From contig NZ_AP026695.1 of NCBI RefSeq assembly GCF_025998175.1, positions 994,760 to 1,058,759 of the forward strand: a DNA stretch of 64,000 nucleotides, in the 5' to 3' direction. This DNA comes from Nitrosopumilus zosterae (GTDB lineage Archaea; Thermoproteota; Nitrososphaeria; Nitrososphaerales; Nitrosopumilaceae). Both the position numbers and the translations under genes were made by a program. This document shows positions 25,657 through 34,274 of the stretch, piece by piece (position 1 is the first letter of the stretch; every line of letters starts with the position of its first letter). Below the pieces are notes generated by a model. That model had not been told where the DNA came from. It saw only the letters and a list, made by a program, of their open reading frames with translations, and ran no database searches.

Positions 25657-27020
25657 GCGGAATAACACTCCAAGAAATTAAACAAGAATTTCTTAAAAGC
25701 AACATGGGCATTGCGGGAATTTCAATCCTCATAATATTAATTGGGATTTCGATCATTGCAATGATTGCAATTCCAATTGAAACTTTTCAAGAATGGAATA
25801 ATCCAGGTAGTTGGATCCTATACCCAAAAGTTGCAATTCCAGTTTGGATGAATTTGTTTATGACTGAAAAAATTCCAGAGCATAAAATTCTAGAAAATCC
25901 AAGCGTCCAGAATATTTTGCAAGATGAGATAATTCTTACTTCACATCAGTTCGGTTTAAATTTCGATTATGATTATTTTCCGAATGATTTCATCTATGTG
26001 TTTTCATCAGAATATGTGGGATCACCATTATTAAAAATGTCTGTTGTCAGACCTGATGGAATTCAACTTGAATTATTATCAACAGCACTGCCACATGCTA
26101 ATTCAAAAACAGTTCACAGTGAAAGAATTTTTTCAACAGATGATGCAATTAAGAAAAATCTATCATTGCAATCAGAAAAATTTCAATTTTCTCTTGATGG
26201 ATTATCCTCAGAAGATATTGTTTTTTCAAAAATTGAAACAAATGAACCTCTAAAAGGAAAGTATGTTTTTTCCATGAATTTGTATGGTGTTAATTCTGAA
26301 AATCAAATTCACGAATCAAAATTAATCATAGGAGGAAAGGCCTTTGGTGTAATGGGCACGGATGAGTTGAGGCGAGATTTAGCAGTAGGGCTTCTATGGG
26401 GCACCCCACTTGCATTATTCATAGGTATTGTAGTTTCAATTGCATCAGTGGTAATGGGTTTGCTGTATGGAGTCTATGCAGGATTCAAGGGCAAAAAGAC
26501 AGATGAAGCCATGATGAGATTTAATGATGTGATATATGCACTTCCAGCTCTTCCTTTTCTCATCATACTTTCAGTAACAATTAGCAACAGCATATTTCTG
26601 ATGATTGGGTTTTTGATGATATTTGGTTGGGTGGGAATTGCCAAAGTAGCGAGAAGTATGTCACTTCAAATCAAAACTAGAGGGTATGTAGATGCCGCAA
26701 ATATGATGGGACAAAAAGACTCGAAAATAATTTTCAAACATATTTTGCCACAACTGTTACCTTATGCTTTTGCAAGTATTGCAATTTCAGTACCGGCTGC
26801 AATAACTACAGAAGCAGGATTAAGTTTTCTAGGATTAGGAGATCCATCATTTCCCACATGGGGCCAGATTTTACATGATGCAAATACTTTTGGTGCAGCA
26901 GCAAGGGGATTATGGTGGTGGATTATGCCGCCAGGAGTCATGATTGCCATAACAGGTTTAGCATTTGTATTCATTGGAAACGCTCTTGATGCAATTGTTA
27001 ATCCAAAACTCAAACGATAA
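25653..27020 (+). CDS. dppC: ABC transporter permease, DppC/OppC type, with a long insertion
   Basis: The 455-residue permease partners DppB. The C-terminal 210 residues are the standard DppC core, with EAA loop MSLQIKTRGYVDAANMMGQK and TTEAGLSFLGLGDPSFPTWG. The family is normally about 280-300 residues long; here about 150 extra residues lie between the first span (GISILIILIGISIIAMIAIP) and the core. That stretch is polar and beta-rich (YVFSSEYVGSPLLKMSVVRP) and should face outside the cell. It may replace or assist a substrate-binding protein. Confidence 0.85.
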   Translation: MSGITLQEIKQEFLKSNMGIAGISILIILIGISIIAMIAIPIETFQEWNNPGSWILYPKVAIPVWMNLFMTEKIPEHKILENPSVQNILQDEIILTSHQFGLNFDYDYFPNDFIYVFSSEYVGSPLLKMSVVRPDGIQLELLSTALPHANSKTVHSERIFSTDDAIKKNLSLQSEKFQFSLDGLSSEDIVFSKIETNEPLKGKYVFSMNLYGVNSENQIHESKLIIGGKAFGVMGTDELRRDLAVGLLWGTPLALFIGIVVSIASVVMGLLYGVYAGFKGKKTDEAMMRFNDVIYALPALPFLIILSVTISNSIFLMIGFLMIFGWVGIAKVARSMSLQIKTRGYVDAANMMGQKDSKIIFKHILPQLLPYAFASIAISVPAAITTEAGLSFLGLGDPSFPTWGQILHDANTFGAAARGLWWWIMPPGVMIAITGLAFVFIGNALDAIVNPKLKR

Positions 27021-27332
27021 TTACATGTTGTAACTTCTAATTATGTCTAAAGCTGAATCATTGAGCTTAATTGTGTATGTCAATGAATTTGGATCTTCCT
27101 TTGTTTCAGCTAAAGTTTCAGTAAATTTAGTCTTTTCATCCTCAGTTGCGCCTGCTTCATGAGCACATAGATTAAACGCTTTGAGATTGAGATTGTTTTT
27201 TAGTAAATGTGCAATGAATTTTTTATAATTGTCAGGGTTTGTCCAAGGAACGTTTTTCTCTTTGCATGCTGCAATCCAAACATCAACTGAATTGTGAAAT
27301 ATTACTTTTTTACGAATTTCTTCTAGGGACAT
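27021..27332 (-). CDS. Hypothetical protein (103 residues)
   Basis: A helical protein starting MSLEEIRKKVIFHNSVDVW. I do not recognise it. It ends immediately at the 3' end of dppC on the opposite strand and precedes no obvious operon partner other than the zinc-ribbon membrane gene 9 bases upstream. Confidence 0.62.
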   Translation of the reverse strand: MSLEEIRKKVIFHNSVDVWIAACKEKNVPWTNPDNYKKFIAHLLKNNLNLKAFNLCAHEAGATEDEKTKFTETLAETKEDPNSLTYTIKLNDSALDIIRSYNM

Positions 27333-27341
27333 TGTATCTCT

Positions 27342-27737
27342 TTAAAAGTCTGCTCGTTGCATTTTTGATCCACATCGTGGACATGTGCCACCCTTGTGTT
27401 TGTTGTTACAAACAAGACAAACATACCTAACTCCACCAGAGCCACCTTGTGAACCCATTCCAAAAAATCCACCACCAGTTCCAGAATCACCACCATAACC
27501 GCGCATACGACTCATGTATCGTTTTCTTAAGAACAATGGAAATACAATAAAGATTGCCAGTGCTGCACCTAAACCATACGGAAATGGAAGCACCATTTGC
27601 AATCCAATGCTTATAGCCAACGACGCCCCTAGAAATAACAAATAAGTTTTGTAATTAAACAATCCAATAAAAGTACCTTGAAAAAGGTTATAAAGTTTTG
27701 TCAGTTGTTTTCTGTTTACACCACAGAGGATTTTCAT
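27342..27737 (-). CDS. Two-span membrane protein with C-terminal zinc ribbon
   Basis: The 131-residue protein has two adjacent spans at about residues 30-67 (LLFLGASLAISIGLQMVLP and GLGAALAIFIVFPLFLRKR), a Gly-rich linker and a C-terminal zinc ribbon (VCLVCNNKHKGGTCPRCGSK). It lies 3 bases from the JAMM gene on the same strand, so an operon is likely. The ribbon would be cytoplasmic. Confidence 0.7.
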   Translation of the reverse strand: MKILCGVNRKQLTKLYNLFQGTFIGLFNYKTYLLFLGASLAISIGLQMVLPFPYGLGAALAIFIVFPLFLRKRYMSRMRGYGGDSGTGGGFFGMGSQGGSGGVRYVCLVCNNKHKGGTCPRCGSKMQRADF

Positions 27738-27740
27738 GTT

Positions 27741-28139
27741 TTATATTATTGAATGAGGGATTTGATTGCCATCACGGTCCCAAGCAAAAATAGAATTCTC
27801 ATCATAGGGCGATTGTACAATCATCGATACAAGTCCAAAAAAATTATGTAAATCAGTTACAGATGGTTCTGCAGAACCACTTGGATGAGAATGAACTATG
27901 CCAACATAACTCATATCAAATGGCAAAAAAGAATGCGGAAATCCAGCAAATGTTGGACCAGTTTCACTAAATGGAGGAATTACAAGTCCACTAATTGTGA
28001 TTTCACCGTTCTTTGATTTTCCTTTGAGTATCAGAATTCCTTCGTTTGGATGTTTCATTTGGCAAAAAGATAGAATGCTATCAAGAACTTCTTTCTGGAT
28101 CAAAACAGTTCGTTTAAATTCTTTCTTTTTGAAAATCAT
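27741..28139 (-). CDS. JAMM/MPN+ metalloprotease (desampylase-like)
   Basis: This 132-residue protein is a single JAMM domain. It has the Glu of HPNEGILILKG and the metal motif HSHPSGSAEPSVTD, an exact HxHx7SxxD, so it should be an active zinc isopeptidase. Archaeal JAMM proteins such as HvJAMM1 remove small ubiquitin-like modifiers (SAMPs) from proteins. No SAMP, E1 or E2 gene is adjacent here. The gene is upstream of the zinc-ribbon membrane protein, suggesting a membrane-linked partner. Confidence 0.85.
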   Translation of the reverse strand: MIFKKKEFKRTVLIQKEVLDSILSFCQMKHPNEGILILKGKSKNGEITISGLVIPPFSETGPTFAGFPHSFLPFDMSYVGIVHSHPSGSAEPSVTDLHNFFGLVSMIVQSPYDENSIFAWDRDGNQIPHSII

Positions 28140-28169
28140 GACAATATTTCAACATAGTTCTAATTTAAT

Positions 28170-29444
28170 TTAAGATGAATCAAGAACGTATTTTGTATTT
28201 GAGAATTTCCTTAATTTATCCTCAATTTCAGTGACAAACTGAGGAATCTTTAAGCGAATTTCATCTATTTCATTTTTAATTGTTTTAGATTTAATTTCAT
28301 AATCTTCTTTAAAAGAGATATTTTTTTCCAGGTCGTCTTCCAATGATATGAGACTTTTAGGTTTTAGTGAATTCAAGTCATTTTCCAGCTGTTCATGTTT
28401 TTGAAAATATGCTAAAACCTGTTTTAGGAATCCATCAAGCGCCTCTTCAGTTTCAGTAATTTGTGCCAGTGTCTTATCTACGTCTTTTACCGATATTGAT
28501 GAAGAGGATACAGCTTTACGGACGTTTTCTAAAATCACTATAATAGAATCTTTATTTTTTGGAGTAAGGACATCGAAAGGATCGGTATTCAGTTTTGCCA
28601 AAAGATTTTTTTGATCTTTATCTAATGATGACGCATACTCATATCGATTCAAAGGACGAGAGATTTTTGTGAATTGTGCATCAATGTCATTTTTTATTTT
28701 TATTTTTTGAGTCTCAAATTCATCCAAACTCTTTTTCAGTTCAACATATTTTTGATAATTATCAGAAGATTTTATTTCTTCTATGGATGATTGTATAGAT
28801 GAAATTTTTTCGTCTATAGATGACAAATGACTAGTGATTTCCACAATCTTTTTTTCATTTTGCATACGAGTTTCTTGTAGATTTTTAATTTCAGAAAGAA
28901 CGTTCATTATTTCATCAGAGATGATTTTCATGGAATCAAAATTTTTTAAAATATCATGAATCTCATAATGATTTTTGTTCATTACTTCAAGGTTATTTTT
29001 TAATTGTTCTGCATATTTTTTTGCAAAAATATGAATGACTCTGGTTTGCCTACCTAAAACATCGCCAACTTTTTTTAATATTTGATTTAATGTAGAGTCT
29101 AATTCTTGGGCATCATCAATAGATGAAATTTTTGGAATTCCAGTAACCCCTTTTTTTATTATATCAATTACTTGCTTTTTACCTCTAACAACAATAATTG
29201 CAAGATGTTTATCAATATCATCAACATTCAGATTGTCTTTTTCAAGCACTTTGCCAATATTTGTTAAATCATCAATTAATGGAACAGTGGCATCTCTTAG
29301 ACGTTTAATGTCCGATAGGGCTTGAGACTGCCTTAATTGCCGAAGTTCAGTTACAATTTGTGGAACATCAGAAAGATTTATCGTCTTATCATTTGGTGCC
29401 TCTTTTGCTGCCTCTTGTTTTTTTTTACCCCATCCAAAGACCAT
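28170..29444 (-). CDS. Coiled-coil protein, thaumarchaeal hypothetical
   Basis: This 424-residue protein is almost entirely helical with heptads and no enzymatic motif, for example LNSLKPKSLISLEDDLEKNI and EIKSSDNYQKYVELKKSLDE. A basic N-terminus (MVFGWGKKKQEAAKE) precedes it. It has no Walker motifs, so it is not SMC or Rad50, though it could act as a structural or scaffold protein. It is adjacent to, but 30 bases from, the JAMM gene on the same strand. Confidence 0.65.
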   Translation of the reverse strand: MVFGWGKKKQEAAKEAPNDKTINLSDVPQIVTELRQLRQSQALSDIKRLRDATVPLIDDLTNIGKVLEKDNLNVDDIDKHLAIIVVRGKKQVIDIIKKGVTGIPKISSIDDAQELDSTLNQILKKVGDVLGRQTRVIHIFAKKYAEQLKNNLEVMNKNHYEIHDILKNFDSMKIISDEIMNVLSEIKNLQETRMQNEKKIVEITSHLSSIDEKISSIQSSIEEIKSSDNYQKYVELKKSLDEFETQKIKIKNDIDAQFTKISRPLNRYEYASSLDKDQKNLLAKLNTDPFDVLTPKNKDSIIVILENVRKAVSSSSISVKDVDKTLAQITETEEALDGFLKQVLAYFQKHEQLENDLNSLKPKSLISLEDDLEKNISFKEDYEIKSKTIKNEIDEIRLKIPQFVTEIEDKLRKFSNTKYVLDSS

Positions 29445-29523
29445 TTGATAGTATTGTATTCGGGGGATTAAAAATGGTTGTACAACTAAAATTTAAAATT
29501 CAGCCAGATCTGATTAGGGAAAC

Positions 29524-29985
29524 ATGGTAAAAACTGTAAAAAAATCATTTCATACGGGCACTGTTAAAAAAATTATTACAATTAAAGCTTCAAAAGACAA
29601 AGTTTGGAGAAAAGTCAGCAACATAGTTGGATTACCAACTTGGGTAGTAGATGTAAAAAAGACAATTTATCTTTCTAAAAACAAAAAGGGCATAGGCGCA
29701 ATTAGGCTAATCACTTTTGCAGATGAGAATAAGATAGAAGAGCACATAATAGCGTGGAAAGACAAGGAATACTTTACATATATTGCAACAGAAGGATTGC
29801 CACTTAGAGCATATGTTGCAACAATTTCAATTAAAGCCAAATCCACCAAACTCGTTGAATTAACTTGGCAATCTTATCTTAACAGTAAAAAAATGTCTGA
29901 AACCCAATTTCTAGAGTTTCTAGCTTTTATGGGATCGTTTTATGAAGCATCACTTGAAAATTTAAAAGCATTACTTGAAAAATAG
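29524..29985 (+). CDS. SRPBCC (START-like) ligand-binding protein
   Basis: The 153-residue protein has the polyketide cyclase/START layout: a first strand KIITIKASKDKVWRKVSN, the VGLPTWVVDVK turn, central strands (KEYFTYIATEGLPLRAYVAT) and a long C-terminal helix (FLAFMGSFYEASLENLKALL). These proteins hold hydrophobic ligands in a cavity. Ligand unknown. A second SRPBCC-like protein is at 30566. Confidence 0.72.
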   Translation: MVKTVKKSFHTGTVKKIITIKASKDKVWRKVSNIVGLPTWVVDVKKTIYLSKNKKGIGAIRLITFADENKIEEHIIAWKDKEYFTYIATEGLPLRAYVATISIKAKSTKLVELTWQSYLNSKKMSETQFLEFLAFMGSFYEASLENLKALLEK

Positions 29986-30038
29986 CATCACATTATTTTC
30001 AGGTCAAAATGTAAATACGATAAATCAGGAAAAAAAGT

Positions 30039-30374
30039 ATGAGCGACATGAGATTTATCATTATTGGAATAATACTGGTTTTTGCAGGATTTCTTGTACT
30101 AGGAATATTTGGGCATAATTTTCAAGCTGCAACTTTAGAATCAGACGAGTTTGGAACATGTTATGAATATTTTGATGACAAACCACCTGTCAAAATCAAT
30201 TGTTCATTTAAGATATTTGAACAAACAATATTCTTTGGAGTCATTATTGGTCTAATTGGGGCAGGGATTATTTCACTGATAAAAGGTGTCAAAGGAGATT
30301 GGGATAACAATGTAAAACCAGAAGACATGGTAGGCCCAGGAGGAAGACAGACTGATGATTCTGATAAGGATTAA
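30039..30374 (+). CDS. Small two-span membrane protein
   Basis: The 111-residue protein has spans at about residues 5-24 (FIIIGIILVFAGFLVLGIFG) and 66-85 (TIFFGVIIGLIGAGIISLI). A 40-residue loop outside the membrane has two Cys (GTCYEYF and INCSFK) that could pair. The C-terminus is acidic. I do not recognise the family. Confidence 0.62.
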   Translation: MSDMRFIIIGIILVFAGFLVLGIFGHNFQAATLESDEFGTCYEYFDDKPPVKINCSFKIFEQTIFFGVIIGLIGAGIISLIKGVKGDWDNNVKPEDMVGPGGRQTDDSDKD

Positions 30375-30384
30375 TGAAACAAAA

Positions 30385-30471
30385 TTATTCGGATTTTTTA
30401 GTTTTTAGTTTTAGAGATTCTTCAGGAGTGTCCTCTTCCATTCTTTGAAAATAAACTTCTTCGTATGGCAT
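30385..30471 (-). CDS. Possible small protein (28 residues)
   Basis: The reverse strand has an ATG frame MPYEEVYFQRMEEDTPEESL ending KTKKSE. The acidic core and basic end are protein-like and the frame fits between two genes, but it is very short. Confidence 0.35.
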   Translation of the reverse strand: MPYEEVYFQRMEEDTPEESLKLKTKKSE

Positions 30472-30565
30472 ATCTTCTCAATACAGTATTACCAAATTTG
30501 CATTTAACCTTAAGGATGATTTGTAATTAATCATGAATGAATTTTTAAAATTCTTTAAACTAAAA

Positions 30566-30943
30566 TTAATACGATTCAATGATATTTTTCATAGAAACCA
30601 CCATATCGCCAATTTCAGATATTCTTTGATCAAATTGGGCATCAGTTAATTCATCAGGTTTGTTCAAAGTAATCACCACATCAGAAAAATCACCATTTGA
30701 TACTACCCTCATCGGTACATTCCAAGTAGATTCTTCATCAATAAACTGATAATCCAAAATTCCAAGGGATTTGTTTTCATTAAATTTTAATTGAGATTTG
30801 CCATGAGGGCCTGTAAATAACCACCAACCGTCATTATTGATTGTTGCATCAGGCATCATTTTTGGAGGAGCTTGTAAAATGGCATCAAATGCATCGCCTG
30901 TTTTCTTTTTTACCGTAATAGTAATTGTTCTGGATCTAGACAT
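30566..30943 (-). CDS. SRPBCC-like protein
   Basis: This 125-residue protein starts TITITVKKKTGDAFDAILQA, has a middle of strands (GWWLFTGPHGKSQLKF, LGILDYQFIDE) and a C-terminal helix (FDQRISEIGDMVVSMKNII). That is the START-like order. The call is based on topology and on a similar protein 1 kb away, not on a motif. Confidence 0.6.
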   Translation of the reverse strand: MSRSRTITITVKKKTGDAFDAILQAPPKMMPDATINNDGWWLFTGPHGKSQLKFNENKSLGILDYQFIDEESTWNVPMRVVSNGDFSDVVITLNKPDELTDAQFDQRISEIGDMVVSMKNIIESY

Positions 30944-31007
30944 GGTAAAAATATCACATTATGATTAAAAAGGATATAGTAGAAATTATAGGAACAATTC
31001 CTTCCAA

Positions 31008-31226
31008 TCATTTGTTTAGAAAAGCACGAATTTTTTTTAAATTTGATACATTTGACTCATGAAACATCACAACAGATTCTGCTAATGAATCTGGAAGAAT
31101 ATTTTTTAGATTGCCAACTAGGTCGTCCCCACTGGAAATCATAGTATCAATGAGTTTTTCAATCTCATTTTTGTCATCAGTCATATTCATTCCATTGACA
31201 ACAATCTTAATTAAATTTTCAAACAA
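31008..31226 (-). CDS. Hypothetical helical protein
   Basis: A 72-residue helical frame; the real start may be the ATG at MTDDKNEIEKLIDTMI (31184), which gives 58 residues. It comes 12 bases after the lone RAM-domain gene on the same strand. No known family. Confidence 0.5.
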   Translation of the reverse strand: MFENLIKIVVNGMNMTDDKNEIEKLIDTMISSGDDLVGNLKNILPDSLAESVVMFHESNVSNLKKIRAFLNK

Positions 31227-31238
31227 TATTAGCCATAT

Positions 31239-31472
31239 TCAATTGTCTTTTTTTATCAGAGTTGCAGTAGAACGGACATTTTTCATCTTTTGTATGTTCC
31301 AAGAAACAATTTCACGTATCTTTTCGAAATTTTCAGCTTGGATCTTTACAAGCATGTCATGAGTTCCAATTGTTTCAAAGACATCAACAACTTGTTCAAT
31401 TTGCCTCAATTCCTCCAGAATTTGCGATTCCGCGCCCAATTCACAATTTAACATAACATATGCGTCAGTCAT
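31239..31472 (-). CDS. Stand-alone Lrp/AsnC ligand-binding (RAM) domain
   Basis: The 77-residue protein is only the C-terminal RAM domain of the Lrp/AsnC family: AYVMLNCELGAESQILEEL, then VFETIGTHDMLVKIQAE and a final strand STATLIKK. No DNA-binding helix-turn-helix is present, so it may sense amino acids or pair with full-length Lrp proteins such as that at 6378. Such single-domain RAM proteins are common in thaumarchaea. Confidence 0.83.
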   Translation of the reverse strand: MTDAYVMLNCELGAESQILEELRQIEQVVDVFETIGTHDMLVKIQAENFEKIREIVSWNIQKMKNVRSTATLIKKDN

Positions 31473-31524
31473 GATTCTGACAACTAACTATGATTATTTA
31501 AAGATGAATAATTTCAGGCCAACT

Positions 31525-32172
31525 CTACCATACAACATGAACCAAATCTTTGAGATTTCTTCTAGGCTTGGGAAATTTTGTTTGCTCGGGATATCCAATA
31601 CACAGAACAGATGAGGGAATAAGATCAGTGCCAATAACATCCATTACTTTTTTCTCATCAAACATTCCAATCCAAATAGAACTTAGTCCTAATGCCTGAG
31701 ATGCAAGCTGGGAATATCCAGCAGCTAAAGTGGCATCTTGAATTGCAAATTTTGCAAGGACATATTCTGGAAAATCAAATTTTACTCTAGAAGGATTTTT
31801 GCAAAAAATTAAGACTACAGGAGCATCCACATAAGGTTGCTTGTTGCATGCTTCAACTAGAAGTTTTTTCTTTTCTGGACTTTTAATATAAAATATTTCA
31901 AATCCCTGATAATTTCCAGCAGTAGGAGCAGTGTCAGCTGCGGCAATAATTTTATCAATCTTTGTGGTTTCTACAGGTTTATCAGAAAATTTTCTCGTAG
32001 AACGTCTTTTTGCCATTACAGCAAACAAATCAGTGTCTACAACCTCAGTGGGTCCAGATTGTAGAATAAAATCAAGTAATTGGTTTCTTATGTTGGGGTT
32101 ATCAGAAACGGGAATGTCTTGAGGATCATACCCTAAGGGAAAAATTCTCTCGTCTTTTTTCCCTGAATCCAT
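31525..32172 (-). CDS. Nitroreductase-family FMN oxidoreductase
   Basis: The 215-residue protein has the family opening AVMAKRRSTRKFSDKPVE, where the Arg residues bind FMN phosphate, and APTAGNYQGFEIFYIKS near residue 88. A later GLSSIWIGMFDEKKV and IGYPEQTKFPKPRRNLKDLV complete the fold. It would use NAD(P)H to reduce a flavin-bound substrate. Exact substrate unknown; family members range from nitro compounds to cobalamin precursors. Confidence 0.83.
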   Translation of the reverse strand: MDSGKKDERIFPLGYDPQDIPVSDNPNIRNQLLDFILQSGPTEVVDTDLFAVMAKRRSTRKFSDKPVETTKIDKIIAAADTAPTAGNYQGFEIFYIKSPEKKKLLVEACNKQPYVDAPVVLIFCKNPSRVKFDFPEYVLAKFAIQDATLAAGYSQLASQALGLSSIWIGMFDEKKVMDVIGTDLIPSSVLCIGYPEQTKFPKPRRNLKDLVHVVW

Positions 32173-32234
32173 GGTTAGATTATAAAAAATATCTTATTAA
32201 AGAATTAGAAAACATGTAAAAATACATTATTTGC

Positions 32235-32438
32235 TCATTCAGGATCAAACCCGTCACAGCCAGACGTACATGGTTTATTCATTACGCCTTCGCATGCTCC
32301 AAATTCATTATGCATTATTCTATGATGACCACATAATTTGCATTTTTCTCTGAAATGAGATATTAGTTCAGCAGTTGAAATTCCTGTCTCTTTAATTTTT
32401 GATTCAGTTTCACTAGTCATAATTGTTTGATTAATCAA
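32235..32438 (-). CDS. Small Cys/His-rich protein
   Basis: This 67-residue protein carries KCKLCGHHRIMHNEFGACEG and MNKPCTSGCDGFDPE. The pattern C-x2-C-x2-H-x3-H and several further Cys could bind one or two zinc ions. It starts with ATG (an internal ATG six codons in also works). Function unknown. Confidence 0.65.
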   Translation of the reverse strand: MINQTIMTSETESKIKETGISTAELISHFREKCKLCGHHRIMHNEFGACEGVMNKPCTSGCDGFDPE

Positions 32439-32634
32439 TTAACTTTAAACATTTTGAAAATCTAAAAAGTATTTTAAAATCTATCCGTGTCAATTGTTGA
32501 AAACTATGTATTATAATCTAGACAATTTAACTGATAAAAAAATTTCAGTGTAACCTTCTTTTCTGGAGGCATTCCATGAGAATCATCATCAAAATTCAGA
32601 TTCAAGAAATGTTATTTTTTGTATAATAAATCCT

Positions 32635-32802
32635 GCGCCGGGAAAGGGCGTGGTCAAATTTTTCGACACCCAGACAAACATTAATGATTTGAATCCGACC
32701 TGGTGCTCTCGTACATGGTTTACTAAAACTTCAAAAAAAGTTTCTAGACATACATGGTAAGCGGGCCCGAAGGAGTCCGTTGACATTTGTTAGCGGACCC
32801 GG
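32635..32802 (+). ncRNA. Candidate structured RNA, GC-rich island
   Basis: This GC-rich stretch lies in an AT-rich gap with no believable gene. CCGG (32638-32641) can pair with CCGG (32799-32802) to close the structure. Inside, GTCCGTTGAC (32775-32784) pairs with GTTAGCGGAC (32789-32798) as a 10-bp hairpin including G-U pairs, and AAACTT/AAGTTT forms another hairpin near 32730-32750. A terminator follows at 32824-32860 on the + strand, which sets the likely strand. I could not fit it to SRP RNA, RNase P RNA or 5S RNA. The strand call is not certain. Confidence 0.42.
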
Positions 32803-32823
32803 AATTCAGTAACGCAGGAAGAT

Positions 32824-32860
32824 ATAGGAGTAATTTCAAACTCCTATCAATTCTTTTTTT
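32824..32860 (+). terminator. Stem-loop and T-run terminator
   Basis: ATAGGAGT (32824-32831) and ACTCCTAT (32840-32847) form a perfect 8-bp stem with an 8-base loop, followed by a run of seven T at 32854-32860. It ends whatever transcript comes from the GC-rich island at 32635-32802. Confidence 0.6.
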
Positions 32861-32962
32861 AGCATATGTTGCTGCTGTACTGTAATTCTACATCATGACA
32901 TCAAAGAGAAAACAATTATCAAATGTCAGTTACATAATAAAAAAGGAAAAAGAGGTTGTTAT

Positions 32963-33583
32963 TTATTGAGTCTTTTCAGCTATCATTTTAGCAATATTTC
33001 TAGCAGAATCCACATCAATAGGTGCTTTTTCAGTCATTTTGTCAAACTCACTTGTCATGGTAGTTTGTCCAGCTTTTAATGGATAGTAATGAGTGAAACC
33101 CATCATGTTAAGACCTCTATCATTGCTTATGATAAAAATACCCTTGTCTCCAACATGATAATCAACAGAATATCTTGAAATGAACTGAGTTGTATGTCCA
33201 TCCACTTTGCCTAATCCAGTTACAGACTTGTCATAAAAGGTAACAAGATCATTGCCGTTGAGAATTCCATTGTCTTTTAAGACCTCAGTTACCTTGACAG
33301 TTACTTTGTACTGTGGTTTTACAGCGGTCTCTATGACATATTCCTCACATTCATCACAATCTGTACCTGTTACAGTTTCTTCAACCATTACGATTTCAGA
33401 ATCAACAATTTCGCCTACTACAGCTAATGCATTGATCTCAACTCTTTGGTCAAATGTCCTGTCTGCAAATTGTGTATACCCTGTTCTTTCTATGACAGGA
33501 GAATTTTCACTTACACCATATACAATAGAAGCAAAAGCAGCGATGGCAATGACTGCCATTAAGCTAATCTTTTTGTTGATCAT
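32963..33583 (-). CDS. Secreted protein paired with the metalloprotease remnant
   Basis: The 206-residue protein has a signal peptide (ISLMAVIAIAAFASIVYGVS) and a mature domain with VGEIVDSEIVMVEETVTG, a Cys pair in TDCDECEEYV, and YKVTVKVTEVLKDNGILNGN. The domain resembles the EPDR/TIMP-like OB-fold region seen in some archaeal secreted proteins, but I do not name a family. Its start overlaps the stop of the metalloprotease remnant by four bases (ATGA), so they formed an operon. It could be a partner or inhibitor of that protease. Confidence 0.62.
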   Translation of the reverse strand: MINKKISLMAVIAIAAFASIVYGVSENSPVIERTGYTQFADRTFDQRVEINALAVVGEIVDSEIVMVEETVTGTDCDECEEYVIETAVKPQYKVTVKVTEVLKDNGILNGNDLVTFYDKSVTGLGKVDGHTTQFISRYSVDYHVGDKGIFIISNDRGLNMMGFTHYYPLKAGQTTMTSEFDKMTEKAPIDVDSARNIAKMIAEKTQ

Positions 33584-34244
33584 GGGTATTGATTCTCCAA
33601 GTTTGTTGCCTCAGCAGAGGTTATCTCATATCCGTTTGTGGCTCCAAATACATAAACATAATAGCTTAGGTTGGCTGTGTTGCCATTATCATGATCCATG
33701 CCCATTGCATGCCATAATTCATGACCTAGAGTTTTTCTAACATCAAATTCTTGAGGAGAGGCACCACTGTTTTCAGCAAGCATGAATTATACTTCACTTG
33801 CATTGTCGTTGACTTGTACATCCATCTTGATATAATGAGTGTCAAGGCCACCATAGCACCAAATGAACCAGGCAGTGCAATGACGCTCAAACGCAGTATA
33901 TCCGTTTGCGCCAGCAGCTAGGTTGGATTGACGAATATGCTGTCTGCTGTTGTAACTCTGTCAATTGACATTTTCTTTCCTACACTGTCAAATTCTGTGA
34001 CGACTGAGTCTACTTCTGAATTGATAGTAGATTGTGAATGAATTTGTACTCCACTGGTTGTCTTAAGTTTCAAATCACAATTGTCTCCAGAGCAATTAAG
34101 AAAACCCAAATGTCCATCACCTGCGCTTCTTGACCATATGTAGTCTTGAAAATCAGCAAAAGCAGGAGTTATTCCTATTGTTGTGGTTAATGCAACTGCT
34201 AAAATTGCAAAAACAACGGTTATTGTAGTCATTGTCATTTCCAA
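33580..34244 (-). pseudogene. Matrixin-like secreted metalloprotease, broken
   Basis: Two reverse-strand pieces join into one secreted protease. The first has a signal peptide (VVFAILAVALTTTIGITPAF) and about 108 residues and stops at 33918-33920. Shifting one base continues as NLAAGANGYTAFERHCTAWF, then MDVQVNDNASEV, reaching a stop TAA at 33787-33789. The third piece carries the zinc motif LGHELWHAMGMDHDNGN, an HExxHxxGxxH metzincin/matrixin signature. One frameshift and one stop codon thus break a gene of about 220 codons. The downstream 204-base frame could be a truncated relic product. Confidence 0.72.
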
Positions 34245-34274
34245 TGTTGGAAGAATCTAATAAGCCGCGCTCCG

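Noticed and set aside
32589-32786. A 65-codon reverse frame over the GC-rich island
   Set aside because: The frame has no recognisable features, and the base pairing, GC content and terminator point to an RNA.
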